NCBI GenBank assembly: GCA_903840265.1
Contig: CAIMFH010000177.1
Coordinates: 1 to 64,000, forward strand
Length of the DNA: 64,000 nt
DNA from: an uncultured Schlesneria sp.
GTDB lineage: Bacteria; Planctomycetota; Planctomycetia; Planctomycetales; Planctomycetaceae
Reading direction: 5' to 3'
The notes under the pieces are model-generated. The model was not told the DNA's origin. It saw nothing but the letters and a program-made list of their open reading frames with translations, and ran no database searches. How positions within the stretch are numbered: position 1 is the first letter of the stretch; every line of letters starts with the position of its first letter. Shown one piece after another: positions 20,901 to 28,515 of the stretch. Both the position numbers and the translations under genes were made by a program.

Positions 20901-21001
20901 GAGCGCCCCTCGAAGTCGTCGCGGAAGTTCGAGAGACATTGGCGGGCCTGCAAAAGCAGTTGGCCAGCATCGAAGAGATTATCAAGCAACTTGGTAGATG
21001 A
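17930..21001 (+). CDS. valS: Valyl-tRNA synthetase with two lineage-specific insertions
   Basis: Charges tRNA-Val. The 1023 residues include the HIGH motif as HMGH (near residue 53), the editing CP1 domain (FSTTRPETMLGDTAV), the KMSKS motif as GMSKS (near 605), the anticodon-binding domain, and a C-terminal coiled coil (SRQQKEAEKVRGF). Two features are unusual. Residues about 514-550, between LWPHATLGWP and YFYPGSVLVTSRDI, are an extra segment encoded partly by a 7-bp tandem repeat. Residues about 647-676 form a CxxC...CxxC zinc ribbon inserted after RLPVGYE. I prefer the ATG at 17930; a GTG at 17924 is also possible. Confidence 0.95.
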   Translation: MSTEIPKQYEPAAAEAKWFPYWESHGYFNADPNPAKPPHVIMIPLPNVTGALHMGHALNGTLQDLLTRWRRMQGYEALWMPGTDHAGIATQSMVEKRMLEQEGLTRHDIGREALIKRIWDWKDAYEKRILSQLKSLGASCDWRRVRFTLDEVCSRAVRQTFFKMFKDGLIFRGKRLVNWDTFLQTAVADDEVYEEEIDGHFWTFNYPVVNEAGRPTGERISFSTTRPETMLGDTAVCVHPTDERYTHLIGKFVRIPVNGRTIPIVADALLADKTLGTGCVKVTPAHDPNDYACWTRNKEKMGEPINILNPNGTLNENGGPWQGQDRLVARDAVVAEMEKLGHFEKVEDRKIPLKHSDRSKTPVEPYLSEQWFVKMDTLAQAAIDAANDGRVTFYPERYKQSYVSWLSEKRDWCISRQLWWGHRIPIWSRQYSKDEYEKTFLLGYRFDPDHEESDWFHGSVSFDGENYAVRICFNEGHQDVEKQYEAAGFTQEEDVLDTWFSSALWPHATLGWPDTKHNPPLASNGGDSPVLSTQYSVPNGGTSGTGTNEVLNYFYPGSVLVTSRDIITLWVARMVLTGLYNMGDIPFKHVCIHPKIQDGFGQGMSKSKGNGVDPNELIAKYGCDGMRFTIASFAGETQDVRLPVGYECPHCQAIIPQEQHHLKFKPGKPKIKCPKCKKESQYATPNYTPDEGEPVARIVIERFEYGRNFSNKLWNAARFAMINLEGYTPAPVTDAELAIEDRWILSRLATVTDEVTSCLNIYKFDAATRSLRDFVWNEFCDWYLEMIKPRLRDETQKPTAQRVLVTVLDTILRLLHPFTPFITEELWQRLKEIAPSRGLPNPTAAADAIIIAPWPTELDGWRDPALEARFQRLQELIVAVRNVRGAYNISPSVTVPVSVKCSAEIAADLDLVRVQFELLAKSTLSAAGPEVTRPETISASFSLGDADGYLPLEGLVDLQAELSRQQKEAEKVRGFIVGHEKKLTNQSFVDRAPLEVVAEVRETLAGLQKQLASIEEIIKQLGR
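19514..19541. repeat. Heptanucleotide tandem repeat inside valS
   Basis: Four near-identical copies of TCAGTAC (first copy CCAGTAC), encoding VLSTQYSV within the valS insertion. The unit is not a multiple of three, so gain or loss of one copy would shift the frame. STQYSV-type peptides recur in planctomycete proteins because this repeat is dispersed in their genomes (from memory, not checked here). Confidence 0.85.
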
Positions 21002-21052
21002 CATTGACTAGTTCCATTCCTATCATGAATGACTGTCACTGGAGACCAAACC

Positions 21053-21313
21053 ATGAATGTGCCACAAGATTTGCAACAGTTCGTCGGCCAGCAGTTGTTG
21101 CTGGGTAATTACGAATCAGTTGACGACTTGATCGTCGATGCCCTGACGCTATTGAGAGACAAACGTCAGGCGGAATTGTTTGCTGAGATCGACATTGGTC
21201 GGCAGCAGATCGAAAGAGGCGAATGTGTCAGCTTGGAGACAGAAGATGAGGTTCGCGAATTCTTCGCGGAAATTAAGCGGGGCAGAACAGCACGCTCGGA
21301 ACCAGCGGCATGA
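21053..21313 (+). CDS. ParD-like antitoxin
   Basis: 86 residues, MNVPQDLQQFVGQQLLLGNY, then ESVDDLIVDALTLLRDKR. The N-terminal half has the ribbon-helix-helix pattern of ParD/CopG antitoxins (short beta strand, then the G-x-Y-x-S-x-x-D-x-x helix start) and the acidic C-terminal half would bind the toxin. Its stop overlaps the toxin start (ATGA), the usual arrangement for a toxin-antitoxin pair. An upstream Met at 21029 is possible but adds non-conserved residues. It is probably autoregulated by its DNA-binding domain, as in the family. Confidence 0.8.
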   Translation: MNVPQDLQQFVGQQLLLGNYESVDDLIVDALTLLRDKRQAELFAEIDIGRQQIERGECVSLETEDEVREFFAEIKRGRTARSEPAA

Positions 21314-21600
21314 ACCGGCGCTTAGTCGTGTCGTCAATCGCGAAGCTTGACCTCGCTAGTATTTTCGATGCTATCGCAGACCACAATCTTACGGCCGCAG
21401 AGCGACTGCTGGCGAAGATCGAAACGTCCTGTCTGATGCTCGTCGCTCAACCGTTTGTAGGTCCAGCATTCAGCGAGCGTTTTCCGGGATTGCGTTTCCG
21501 AGTCGTCGGGAAATACGTCGTATTTTATCGGGTCTTCGATGATTCCGTTTGGATTCAACGAGTCCTGCACAGCGCTAGGGATGCCACGCGTCTTCTTTAG
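21310..21600 (+). CDS. ParE/RelE-superfamily toxin
   Basis: 96 residues beginning MNRRLVVSSIAKLDLASIFD. The pattern of an alpha hairpin followed by a beta sheet with PGLRFRVVGKYVVFYRVFDD and a C-terminal VLHSARD is that of ParE-type toxins, where the last Arg/His region is functionally important (HxxRD). Related proteins poison DNA gyrase or cleave mRNA; which applies here is unknown. It is translationally coupled to the antitoxin by the ATGA overlap. Confidence 0.82.
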   Translation: MNRRLVVSSIAKLDLASIFDAIADHNLTAAERLLAKIETSCLMLVAQPFVGPAFSERFPGLRFRVVGKYVVFYRVFDDSVWIQRVLHSARDATRLL

Positions 21601-21612
21601 TTAAAGTCTTTC

Positions 21613-22317
21613 ATGAAATCCACCGTTGAAGAAATCCGACAGCGGTTCGACGCCGATGTTGAGCGTTTTTCCAATCTCGAAACGGGCCAGTCGGCGACGA
21701 TCGACGCGCCGCTCGCCATGGCGATGGTCGCTGAGACGGCCGCCGTCGTGACGCCGCATGCAATCGATCTGATCGATGTCGGCTGCGGAGCGGGGAACTA
21801 CTCACTGAAGGTGCTGCAGTCTGTCCCGAACTTGAACGTCACGCTGATCGACTTGAGCCAGAACATGCTCGACCGCGCGGCTGCTCGCGTGGGCGCTGCC
21901 ACCAGTGGGTCAGTGAAGACGGTGCAGTCGGATATCCGCGAGATAGCGCTCGCCCCTCAATCAGCCGACATCATCGTCGCCGCTGCGGTGCTGCACCATC
22001 TGCGTACGGATGACGAATGGCGAACAGTGTTCCGCCGTTTCTATGAAGCGCTCCGCCCGGGGGGATCGATCTGGATCTTTGATCTCGTCGAACACAGCGT
22101 GCCTGAAGTTCAGCGTCTGCAGTGGCGGATGTATGGAGATTACCTGTCGAACTTCAAAGACGATGCTTACCGCGACCACGTCTTTGCCTACGTGGAAAAG
22201 GAAGACACGCCGAAACCGCTGGTCTTTCAACTCGACCTGCTTCGTGAGGTCGGATTCCAGCAGGTTGATGTGTTACACAAACATAGTTGTTTCGCGGCCT
22301 TTGGGGGCCGGAAGTAG
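21613..22317 (+). CDS. Class I SAM-dependent methyltransferase
   Basis: 234 residues. Motif I is LIDVGCGAGNYSLKVL (near residue 52), followed by the acidic end of strand 2 (VTLIDLS), motif II-type DIIVAAAVLHHL and the post-motif RPGGSIWIFDLVEH. The N-terminal segment IRQRFDADVERFSNLETGQ and the overall plan resemble the CmoA/YecO-like group, but the conserved CmoA residues cannot be confirmed by eye, so the substrate is left open. It is 12 bases downstream of the toxin gene. Confidence 0.82.
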   Translation: MKSTVEEIRQRFDADVERFSNLETGQSATIDAPLAMAMVAETAAVVTPHAIDLIDVGCGAGNYSLKVLQSVPNLNVTLIDLSQNMLDRAAARVGAATSGSVKTVQSDIREIALAPQSADIIVAAAVLHHLRTDDEWRTVFRRFYEALRPGGSIWIFDLVEHSVPEVQRLQWRMYGDYLSNFKDDAYRDHVFAYVEKEDTPKPLVFQLDLLREVGFQQVDVLHKHSCFAAFGGRK

Positions 22318-22430
22318 CAGGTGACGCGGGTCAAGGCTGCGGCAACCACTATCCCTCACGGGATTTCCAAACTTCTGTCGACTGTTATACTTCCGGACAA
22401 CTGATCTCAAACAACGCGGGAGTTTTCAAC

Positions 22431-22832
22431 GTGCTCGTTCAGATGGAATTGGCCCGGATCATCATCAGTGAAATCAACGAGCAATACGTGATCTTCCTGC
22501 GTGAAGTAGAAGGCGAGCGACTATTTCCCATTGTGATTGGTTTATTTGAAGCCACGACAATTGATCGCCGCGTGAAAGGTGAAATCCCGCCGCGACCTCT
22601 CACTCATGACCTGATCCGGTCGAGCATCGAAGCTCTGGGGGGCGAGTTGCAGGATGTCGTGATCCATACGCTGGAAGACCACACCTATTTTGCGTCCCTC
22701 CGCGTCAGCAAGGACGGCGAGTTGATCGAGATCGACGCTCGTTCCAGCGATGCTGTGGCGATGGCCGTTCATTATTCTCCGCACCTGCCGATCTACGTTT
22801 CGTCGGACGTGCTCGATGAAGCAGCAGGATGA
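22431..22832 (+). CDS. Bifunctional nuclease family protein (DUF151)
   Basis: 133 residues from a GTG start chosen because GGGAG precedes it by 8 bases (an ATG at 22443 is the alternative). Family motifs are LREVEGERLFPIVIGLFEA near the N-terminus, RPLTHDLIRSSIEALGG in the middle, and IDARSSDAVAMAVHYSPHLPI near the end. DUF151 proteins form wedge-shaped dimers; some plant and bacterial members have DNase/RNase activity. The last gene of a plus-strand run; a hairpin follows. Confidence 0.88.
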   Translation: MLVQMELARIIISEINEQYVIFLREVEGERLFPIVIGLFEATTIDRRVKGEIPPRPLTHDLIRSSIEALGGELQDVVIHTLEDHTYFASLRVSKDGELIEIDARSSDAVAMAVHYSPHLPIYVSSDVLDEAAG

Positions 22833-22839
22833 CCTCGCA

Positions 22840-22864
22840 ACCTCCAGCCCCGATGGCTGGAGGT
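22840..22864. terminator. Hairpin between convergent genes
   Basis: A perfect 10-bp stem ACCTCCAGCC / GGCTGGAGGT with a 5-base loop, lying between the DUF151 gene and the convergent membrane-protein gene. There is no long T-run on either side, so it is a plausible but weak bidirectional terminator. Confidence 0.5.
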
Positions 22865-22884
22865 CCGCTTGAGATCAATCGACA

Positions 22885-24654
22885 TCAAGCCTCTTCGTCA
22901 GAGATTCGATCTTCTGTCGAAGGTGCAGTTGAGTCCACGTCACTTTCCGGCGGTGCCTCAACGTGATCCGCGCCGACCCATTGCAGCATTGGTACCGTTC
23001 GCAGCCAGCCCGCTTTGTAAGCGCTGATCAAAGCTCCCAGCAGCAGAGTCCCAACACTCCACGAAAATGCCGCGACCGCGTTTCGTCCAAAAACTGAGGC
23101 TGCCGATCGGAAACCAACTGCCGCCAGGCTGTAACCCAGCACACTCGTCGTTGCGATAAATCCACCCCAGTAAGAACGACTGCGTGTCAGTTGGGCACAG
23201 ACAAGACATGTCGCGGCCAAGCCAACAACGTACAGCAATCTCCAATGAAGCTGCACCTCAGCCGCGGCGGGCAACATCATGACGCACATCGCAGTTACAG
23301 GGATCCACCAGCCGCCCACATGACGCAAAATCGACGCTAACCGATCCTTAAAAAGCACACCCAGCGAGAGGCACGCGGCAAGCATGACGTGGTAGCAGAT
23401 TGTTGCCCGATAGCCCGTCAGCATGGGCTGCGGCAGGATCAACCATAGCCCGAAAGTCATCACTACGCTGGCAGCCAGAGTGACCGCCGAGGAGCGTTGG
23501 CGCCATCCCGTCACCGCCAGCATCAGGCCAACGAGCAGTAGTGGAGTGGGCTCCACAACCAAACTTGACGCGTCCACAGTTCGTGGACCGACGACCGCAA
23601 ACAGGAGGGTTGAGCCTAACAGCGCGAGCCCCGCCTGCGGGACCTTCCGGACCGCAGCCCATCCAAAAAAGGTAATCATCAACCAGATGGCCAACCAGAT
23701 TGGCGAACCGACCGCGTCAGTCACCTGCAACACAAATTCGGCCGAAACCTGGCTGTTTCCCCACGGCCATGCCAATAGCAGTACAGCAGGACTTGCCAGC
23801 ATCACACGGCGAGCCAGTTTGTGGTTGCGGCGGACGATCGCGGCCTCCAGAACGAGCAGCAACACCGCCAGAACAAACGGGACGATAAAGTAGGGACGCC
23901 AGATCGTGTCCAGGACGATCCCGGATCGGCTGTTTGGTGAATCCCAGATCGGCCCGGTCTGGCTGAACGTTAAGGAGAGGGCGTACGACCTGAGCATGAC
24001 CGCCGCGCCAATGACACCAAATGCGGTCCATGGAAACCAAGGCCAAGCCCATGGAGTGCCGTTGTTCGCCACATATTCGTCTCCTCGTCGAACCGCCGGC
24101 AGCAAAGTGAGGCACAGAACGGCTGCCACTTGGGGAAATAGCAGCACAGTCCAGTTGAGCGTCTGAGCCTGGCGAGGATGCAATTCAGGCGAGCACCACC
24201 ACGGAGTCAGATAAAAGAGGGCGAGGAACACAATGAACGGAATTTGAAAGGCGGCTCCCAGTCGAATGCGCGCACCTCGCAGGACGAACTGAAACACGAG
24301 CACCGAGAAAGCCAGCCCGCTCCCGAGCAAAGCGATCGCGGCGGTCGATGATTCCATCTGGACGAACAGGTCATCGGCACTCACCGAGACGGCCAGAAAC
24401 ATCAGCAGCAACAGGAGAAAGATCGACCGGGCGTCATCCCAGACTCCGCCCCAGCGGACGATGGCGACTCCAATCAATGACAGAACCGAAGTATAGGCGG
24501 CCAAAACTCCCATCATCACCCAGCAGTTAATCGCCCCGATTTCGAGTTCGCCGTAACTGGACCGAACCGCATACAGCATTAAGAGAGCACTGATGAAGTA
24601 GAAGGGGTTGTGAGTCCACAACCAATGCGCAGCCGACGACCGTGAGTTCCACAT
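22885..24654 (-). CDS. Large polytopic membrane protein of unknown function
   Basis: 589 residues with about fifteen hydrophobic helices spread over the whole length and a short hydrophilic acidic tail (ESDVDSTAPSTEDRISDEEA). The start is supported by GGAGGCGG five bases upstream. I see no transporter or enzyme signature. The N-terminal AAHWLWTHNPFYFISALLMLY and the repeated Trp-rich helices recall uncharacterised planctomycete membrane proteins. It stands alone, convergent with the DUF151 gene and 148 bases downstream of the YfcE-like gene. Confidence 0.75.
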   Translation of the reverse strand: MWNSRSSAAHWLWTHNPFYFISALLMLYAVRSSYGELEIGAINCWVMMGVLAAYTSVLSLIGVAIVRWGGVWDDARSIFLLLLLMFLAVSVSADDLFVQMESSTAAIALLGSGLAFSVLVFQFVLRGARIRLGAAFQIPFIVFLALFYLTPWWCSPELHPRQAQTLNWTVLLFPQVAAVLCLTLLPAVRRGDEYVANNGTPWAWPWFPWTAFGVIGAAVMLRSYALSLTFSQTGPIWDSPNSRSGIVLDTIWRPYFIVPFVLAVLLLVLEAAIVRRNHKLARRVMLASPAVLLLAWPWGNSQVSAEFVLQVTDAVGSPIWLAIWLMITFFGWAAVRKVPQAGLALLGSTLLFAVVGPRTVDASSLVVEPTPLLLVGLMLAVTGWRQRSSAVTLAASVVMTFGLWLILPQPMLTGYRATICYHVMLAACLSLGVLFKDRLASILRHVGGWWIPVTAMCVMMLPAAAEVQLHWRLLYVVGLAATCLVCAQLTRSRSYWGGFIATTSVLGYSLAAVGFRSAASVFGRNAVAAFSWSVGTLLLGALISAYKAGWLRTVPMLQWVGADHVEAPPESDVDSTAPSTEDRISDEEA

Positions 24655-24802
24655 GGTCCGCCTCCAGAAAATAAGAAATGAAGAACGACGAGCGGCGAAG
24701 ATGTGATGTGTTACCGCCCAGTGCCAACGTTATAGGTGTCCAGTTCGCGCGGAAACCCCCGTGATCCGAAACCGTGGAGACTTCGTTCAGAGAAACAGCG
24801 AA

Positions 24803-25291
24803 CTACCGCGGCACGCTCAAGAACTGTACAGAGCCAGCCTTAAGATCGAGGATGGCAACAGAGAATTCGTCGGCGCGATGCAGCGCACCGGGATTGATCC
24901 GCCGGATCGCTCCGACCTGCGCGTCGTTGCGAGAGTGCGAATGTCCGCTGAAGAGATAGTCGGGCTGCAGGGCCACGACACGCCGCAGGTCTGTCGTCAG
25001 ATGGCCATGAACGAGCCCGAGACGCTTGCCGCTTAATTCAACAACGTCACCCCAGCCTAGGCAGTTAACGCCACATTCAACTGCGGCCTTCTGCAATGCA
25101 CGAACGTCGTCAGCATCATGATTGCCAAAAGTGAAATAGCAGGGGCGACAGGAGCAAGCTTCCACGATCGGCGGACTGGCGAGATCCCCGCAATGGAAGA
25201 GAACCTCAGCACCGGCGTCGCATAGCATCTGAACGGCAACTCGTGTTCGCAAAAGCTTGTCGTGAGTGTCGGAGAGGATGCCGATCCGCAT
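24803..25291 (-). CDS. YfcE/MJ0936-type metallophosphoesterase
   Basis: 162 residues with the complete calcineurin-like metal motif set: D-x-H in LSDTHD, GD in HCGDLA, GNHD in TFGNHDADD, and the two late His motifs HGH (LVHGHL) and GHSH (FSGHSHSR). Small single-domain members of this group are phosphodiesterases with broad in vitro activity on compounds such as bis-pNPP and cyclic nucleotides; the cellular substrate is not known. It lies 86 bases downstream of the dienelactone hydrolase gene's 3' end region, on the same strand but upstream in transcription terms. Confidence 0.88.
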   Translation of the reverse strand: MRIGILSDTHDKLLRTRVAVQMLCDAGAEVLFHCGDLASPPIVEACSCRPCYFTFGNHDADDVRALQKAAVECGVNCLGWGDVVELSGKRLGLVHGHLTTDLRRVVALQPDYLFSGHSHSRNDAQVGAIRRINPGALHRADEFSVAILDLKAGSVQFLSVPR

Positions 25292-25323
25292 TTGAACCTC
25301 ACACTGCTCACCACGAAATCACA

Positions 25324-25360
25324 TCGGCGAAGTCACGAGAACCACTCCTGACTTCGCCGA
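25324..25360. terminator. Hairpin between the phosphoesterase and hydrolase genes
   Basis: An 11-bp perfect stem TCGGCGAAGTC (25324-25334) / GACTTCGCCGA (25350-25360) with a 15-base loop, just after the stop of the dienelactone hydrolase gene read on the minus strand. The flanking T-runs are short (CTTTATTT on the plus strand), so termination strength is uncertain. Confidence 0.5.
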
Positions 25361-25376
25361 CTTTATTTGGCAGCAG

Positions 25377-26159
25377 TTACTTGCCCAACTTTTCCTTGAA
25401 CAGTTTCTTCATCGAATCCCAACTCTTTTCGTCAGCCTCTTTGTTGTACTTCATTCCGTCGATGCCGTGGCTGTCGGCCTCGGGGACTGTGAAACTATGC
25501 ACAGCACCGGGGTAATTGACGAACTCGTACTTTGTACCGCTCTTATCGAGCGATTCCTTAAACGATTTGATCGATGCCTCGGAGATGAACTTGTCGTCAG
25601 CACCGTTGCAGATCAGAAGTTCAGCCTTCGACGCCTTAGCTTGCTCTGGTGTCGGCTGCACTAAGCCGCCGTGGAAACTGGCAATCGCCTTCAGGTCGGC
25701 TCCAGAAAACGCCAGCAGTTGGCAAGTTGAGCCGCCGAAGCAATAGCCGATCGCGGCCAGCTTCGATTTATCGCATTGAGGTTGCGACTTGAGCACGTCT
25801 AAAGCGGCCATCCCGCGCTTGCGCCATTCATCGACATTCTTGCGAACGTTGCCGGCCATTTCTTTCGCATCCATTGGATGCGTCGTCGACTTCCCTTCGC
25901 CGTACATGTCGGCGGCAAACGCGACATATCCCAATTTGGAGAGCATCTCGGCGCGATGCTTCGCGTACGTGTCCAAGCCCCACCACTCGTGTACGACCAG
26001 CACTCCGGGCCTTGCCCCTTCAATAGCGTCATCCCAGAACAGCACGCCATGACATTCCAGATCTCCCACTTTGTAGTTGATCGGCTTCGATTGCACGGCG
26101 GCCTGCGCAGATGCTGCCGCAACCAGTAGCACACTTCCAAATACCAACGATCGCCACAT
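25377..26159 (-). CDS. Exported dienelactone hydrolase family protein
   Basis: 260 residues with a signal peptide (MWRSLVFGSVLLVAAASAQA). The alpha/beta-hydrolase core has the Cys nucleophile in AAIGYCFGGST (G-x-C-x-G), the acid in CNGADDKF and the His in AVHSFTVPEAD, as expected for dienelactone-hydrolase-like enzymes. VVHEWWGLDTYAKHRA carries the E of the family's HEW motif. A perfect Shine-Dalgarno AGGAGGTGA is present. Export and the isolated position suggest hydrolysis of an environmental ester or lactone; no degradation pathway genes are nearby. Confidence 0.88.
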   Translation of the reverse strand: MWRSLVFGSVLLVAAASAQAAVQSKPINYKVGDLECHGVLFWDDAIEGARPGVLVVHEWWGLDTYAKHRAEMLSKLGYVAFAADMYGEGKSTTHPMDAKEMAGNVRKNVDEWRKRGMAALDVLKSQPQCDKSKLAAIGYCFGGSTCQLLAFSGADLKAIASFHGGLVQPTPEQAKASKAELLICNGADDKFISEASIKSFKESLDKSGTKYEFVNYPGAVHSFTVPEADSHGIDGMKYNKEADEKSWDSMKKLFKEKLGK

Positions 26160-26356
26160 GAAGTCACCTCCTGAAAGTTCAAGCCCGCAATGAATGCTCG
26201 TTCAAGATCGTAGCCACCAACCAGAGAGTTGCAATCGTACTGCGTTCCCTGAGCCTGCATCCTGTCGACAAGACGAGAATCCGCAGACCGTGTACACTTG
26301 GCTGAGCAATACAATGCCAATCAGACACTGCTGATTTGAACTCTTGGGATCGATTG

Positions 26357-28015
26357 ATGACATCACCTTATCTTGAGCTTGTCGCTTCGCTGCGCCAGGC
26401 ATTTCCGCAGCCTGTGTCGGATCGTGTGCATGATGCGTATTTCGTGTTTTCGTTCCTGAGAGCGCTCGATCAGCTCGACTCGATGAAATCGGCCTCGCCA
26501 CTGCTCGGGCAACCGGTGACGCTTGACTACGACGCTGCAAAGTTAGCGACGGTTGAAAAAGATCCGCAGTCGCTCGAACAAGTCACGCAGATGCTGGTGC
26601 AGCAGTTGTCGGGACTGTTTATCTGGGGGCATCCACGTGCTCAGATTAACGTCGTGCCGCCGCCGACGATTGCCAGCGTGATCGGTGGATTGCTCCCGTC
26701 GATCTATAATCCGAATCTCGTCAGCGAAGAATCATCGAAGCAGGTGGCTGTTGCCGAAGTCGAAGTTTCATCGATGACCGCGGCGCTGATTGGCTACGAT
26801 CCCGCAAAGTCCGCGGGGCTGTTCACGTTTGGTGGAACTGCCACCGTGCTGTATGGGGTCAAATTGGGATTAGAAAAGGCTTGTCCCGGAAGTGGTCGAA
26901 GCGGTCTGCGAGAACGAGCCGTCATCCTCTGCTCTGAGCGAGCGCACTATGCGTGCCTCACCGTGGCGAACTGGCTCGGGTTCGGACAGGACAACGTGAT
27001 CCAGGTTCCGTGCTCGGCCGACAACGAAATGCAGACATGTTTGCTGGAAACGATGGCGCGCGATGTGTTGAAAAGCGGAGCCAAGATCGCCGCGATTGTG
27101 GCGACGATGGGAACGACCGATCACTTCGGGCTTGACGATTTGGCATCGATTCACGAAATCCGTGACCGACTGGTCGATGAATTTAAGCTGGACTACACGC
27201 CACACATCCATGCCGACGCGGTCATCGGTTGGGCGTGGTCTGTCTTCAATGACTACGACTTCCAGAAGAATCCGCTCGATTTCCGGCATCGTACTGTGAG
27301 GGCTTTGGCGGGCGCCAAGCGGCGAATCCAGAAACTTCCGCTCGCAGATTCCCTCGGGATCGATTTTCATAAGACGGGCTTCTGCCCCTACGTCTCGACG
27401 CTGTTTCTTGTGAAGGACGCGACAGATCTGGAAATGATCTCGCGGCAGCAGTCGGATACGCCTTACCTGTTCCACGATGGCCACTATCATCCAGGCCGAT
27501 ACACACTGGAAACATCGCGCAGCGGCAGTGGCCCTCTCGCCGCACTGGCGAATTTGCGATTGTTCGGCAAAGACGGATTAAGGTCTCTGTTGGGACATAT
27601 CGTGGCGATGGCCGAAGAACTGCGCGAGCATCTTGAAGGTCATGCCGCGACGACTGTCTGCAATCGCGGAAATTTTGGCCCTGTCACTCTGTTCCGCGTC
27701 TATCCCGACGGCATCGACACGTTCGGCATCCTGGATCACGAGTTGAAAGATGCTAGATATCGCGAAAAGTTGCTGGCCCACAACGAGTACAATCGCCGGA
27801 TCTTCCATCTGGTTCAAGCGGAAGCGGTCAAGGGAAATGGCGTCGTGATCTCGTTGACCGACTGCTACCGCGAAACGGACTACGGCGAACCGATGGTGGC
27901 GCTCAAAAGCTATATCCTCAGCCCATTTGCTGAAGAAAAGTATGTGGACGCCGTTCTGGAATCGCTTTGGAAAGCCCGGGCAATCATTGCACAAGAGGAT
28001 GCAGCAACTCGATAG
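26357..28015 (+). CDS. Group II PLP-dependent amino acid decarboxylase
   Basis: 552 residues. The PLP lysine is in DSLGIDFHKTGFCPY (HK motif). VVPPPTIASVIG with NLVSEESS in the N-terminal half, FTFGGTATVLYGVKLG (phosphate-binding region), and HIHADAVIGWAW (the Asp that contacts the pyridine N and the base-stacking region) all fit the glutamate/tyrosine/diaminobutyrate decarboxylase family. The substrate amino acid cannot be assigned. The ATG at 26357 is preferred over a TTG at 26336. It is divergent from the hydrolase gene, with about 200 bases of shared promoter region. Confidence 0.85.
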   Translation: MTSPYLELVASLRQAFPQPVSDRVHDAYFVFSFLRALDQLDSMKSASPLLGQPVTLDYDAAKLATVEKDPQSLEQVTQMLVQQLSGLFIWGHPRAQINVVPPPTIASVIGGLLPSIYNPNLVSEESSKQVAVAEVEVSSMTAALIGYDPAKSAGLFTFGGTATVLYGVKLGLEKACPGSGRSGLRERAVILCSERAHYACLTVANWLGFGQDNVIQVPCSADNEMQTCLLETMARDVLKSGAKIAAIVATMGTTDHFGLDDLASIHEIRDRLVDEFKLDYTPHIHADAVIGWAWSVFNDYDFQKNPLDFRHRTVRALAGAKRRIQKLPLADSLGIDFHKTGFCPYVSTLFLVKDATDLEMISRQQSDTPYLFHDGHYHPGRYTLETSRSGSGPLAALANLRLFGKDGLRSLLGHIVAMAEELREHLEGHAATTVCNRGNFGPVTLFRVYPDGIDTFGILDHELKDARYREKLLAHNEYNRRIFHLVQAEAVKGNGVVISLTDCYRETDYGEPMVALKSYILSPFAEEKYVDAVLESLWKARAIIAQEDAATR

Positions 28016-28037
28016 TCGCACACACTGTGGCCGCGGT

Positions 28038-28373
28038 TCACGCGATCGAATCACAGATGTCGAACAGCGACCCTCGTTGAATCGTTTCGAGCGTCCGTCG
28101 AGCCGCGTCTGATGGGTTGTGGAGTTCGATTCGATCAACAAGTTTACGAATCGGGACCAGAACGCCGAGCAACCCCGCCGGCGCCAGCATGACGCCGCTG
28201 AGGTCGACAGCCAGCACTTTGCATTGATGCTTATTCACCAAATTTGTGAGCACGTCGCGATAGGGAGCGAAATCGATTCGGGTCTCGACGCACCTGCCGC
28301 CGAATCCGACCACGGTCACCGGGCCCGCATGATAGATCTCAAGTTTTCCTTCGCCGCGTTGCTGATCGCTCAT
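28038..28373 (-). CDS. STAS-domain-like protein without the phospho-acceptor serine
   Basis: 111 residues. The central segment KVLAVDLSGVMLAPAGLLG aligns with the phosphorylation-site strand and helix of anti-sigma-factor antagonists (usual form D-S-S-G-L-G). Here the Asp-Ser pair is Pro-Ala, so it could not be controlled by phosphorylation at that site. The last helix LVDRIELHNPSDAARRTLE and length also fit a single STAS domain. No partner kinase or sigma factor is adjacent. Similar proteins in Planctomycetes probably act as protein-protein adaptors; the role is unknown. Confidence 0.6.
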   Translation of the reverse strand: MSDQQRGEGKLEIYHAGPVTVVGFGGRCVETRIDFAPYRDVLTNLVNKHQCKVLAVDLSGVMLAPAGLLGVLVPIRKLVDRIELHNPSDAARRTLETIQRGSLFDICDSIA

Positions 28374-28515
28374 TGAATCCTATTCCAAAAACAACTGTGA
28401 CACTGAATGGGCGATAGCATCCAGAATCTTGTCATTTTCAGACGAAGGGCTTGCGAGTTTTTCGAGAACCAACTCAATCGAAATTACTGTTGTGACGGTC
28501 ATCCGACAACAAGAA

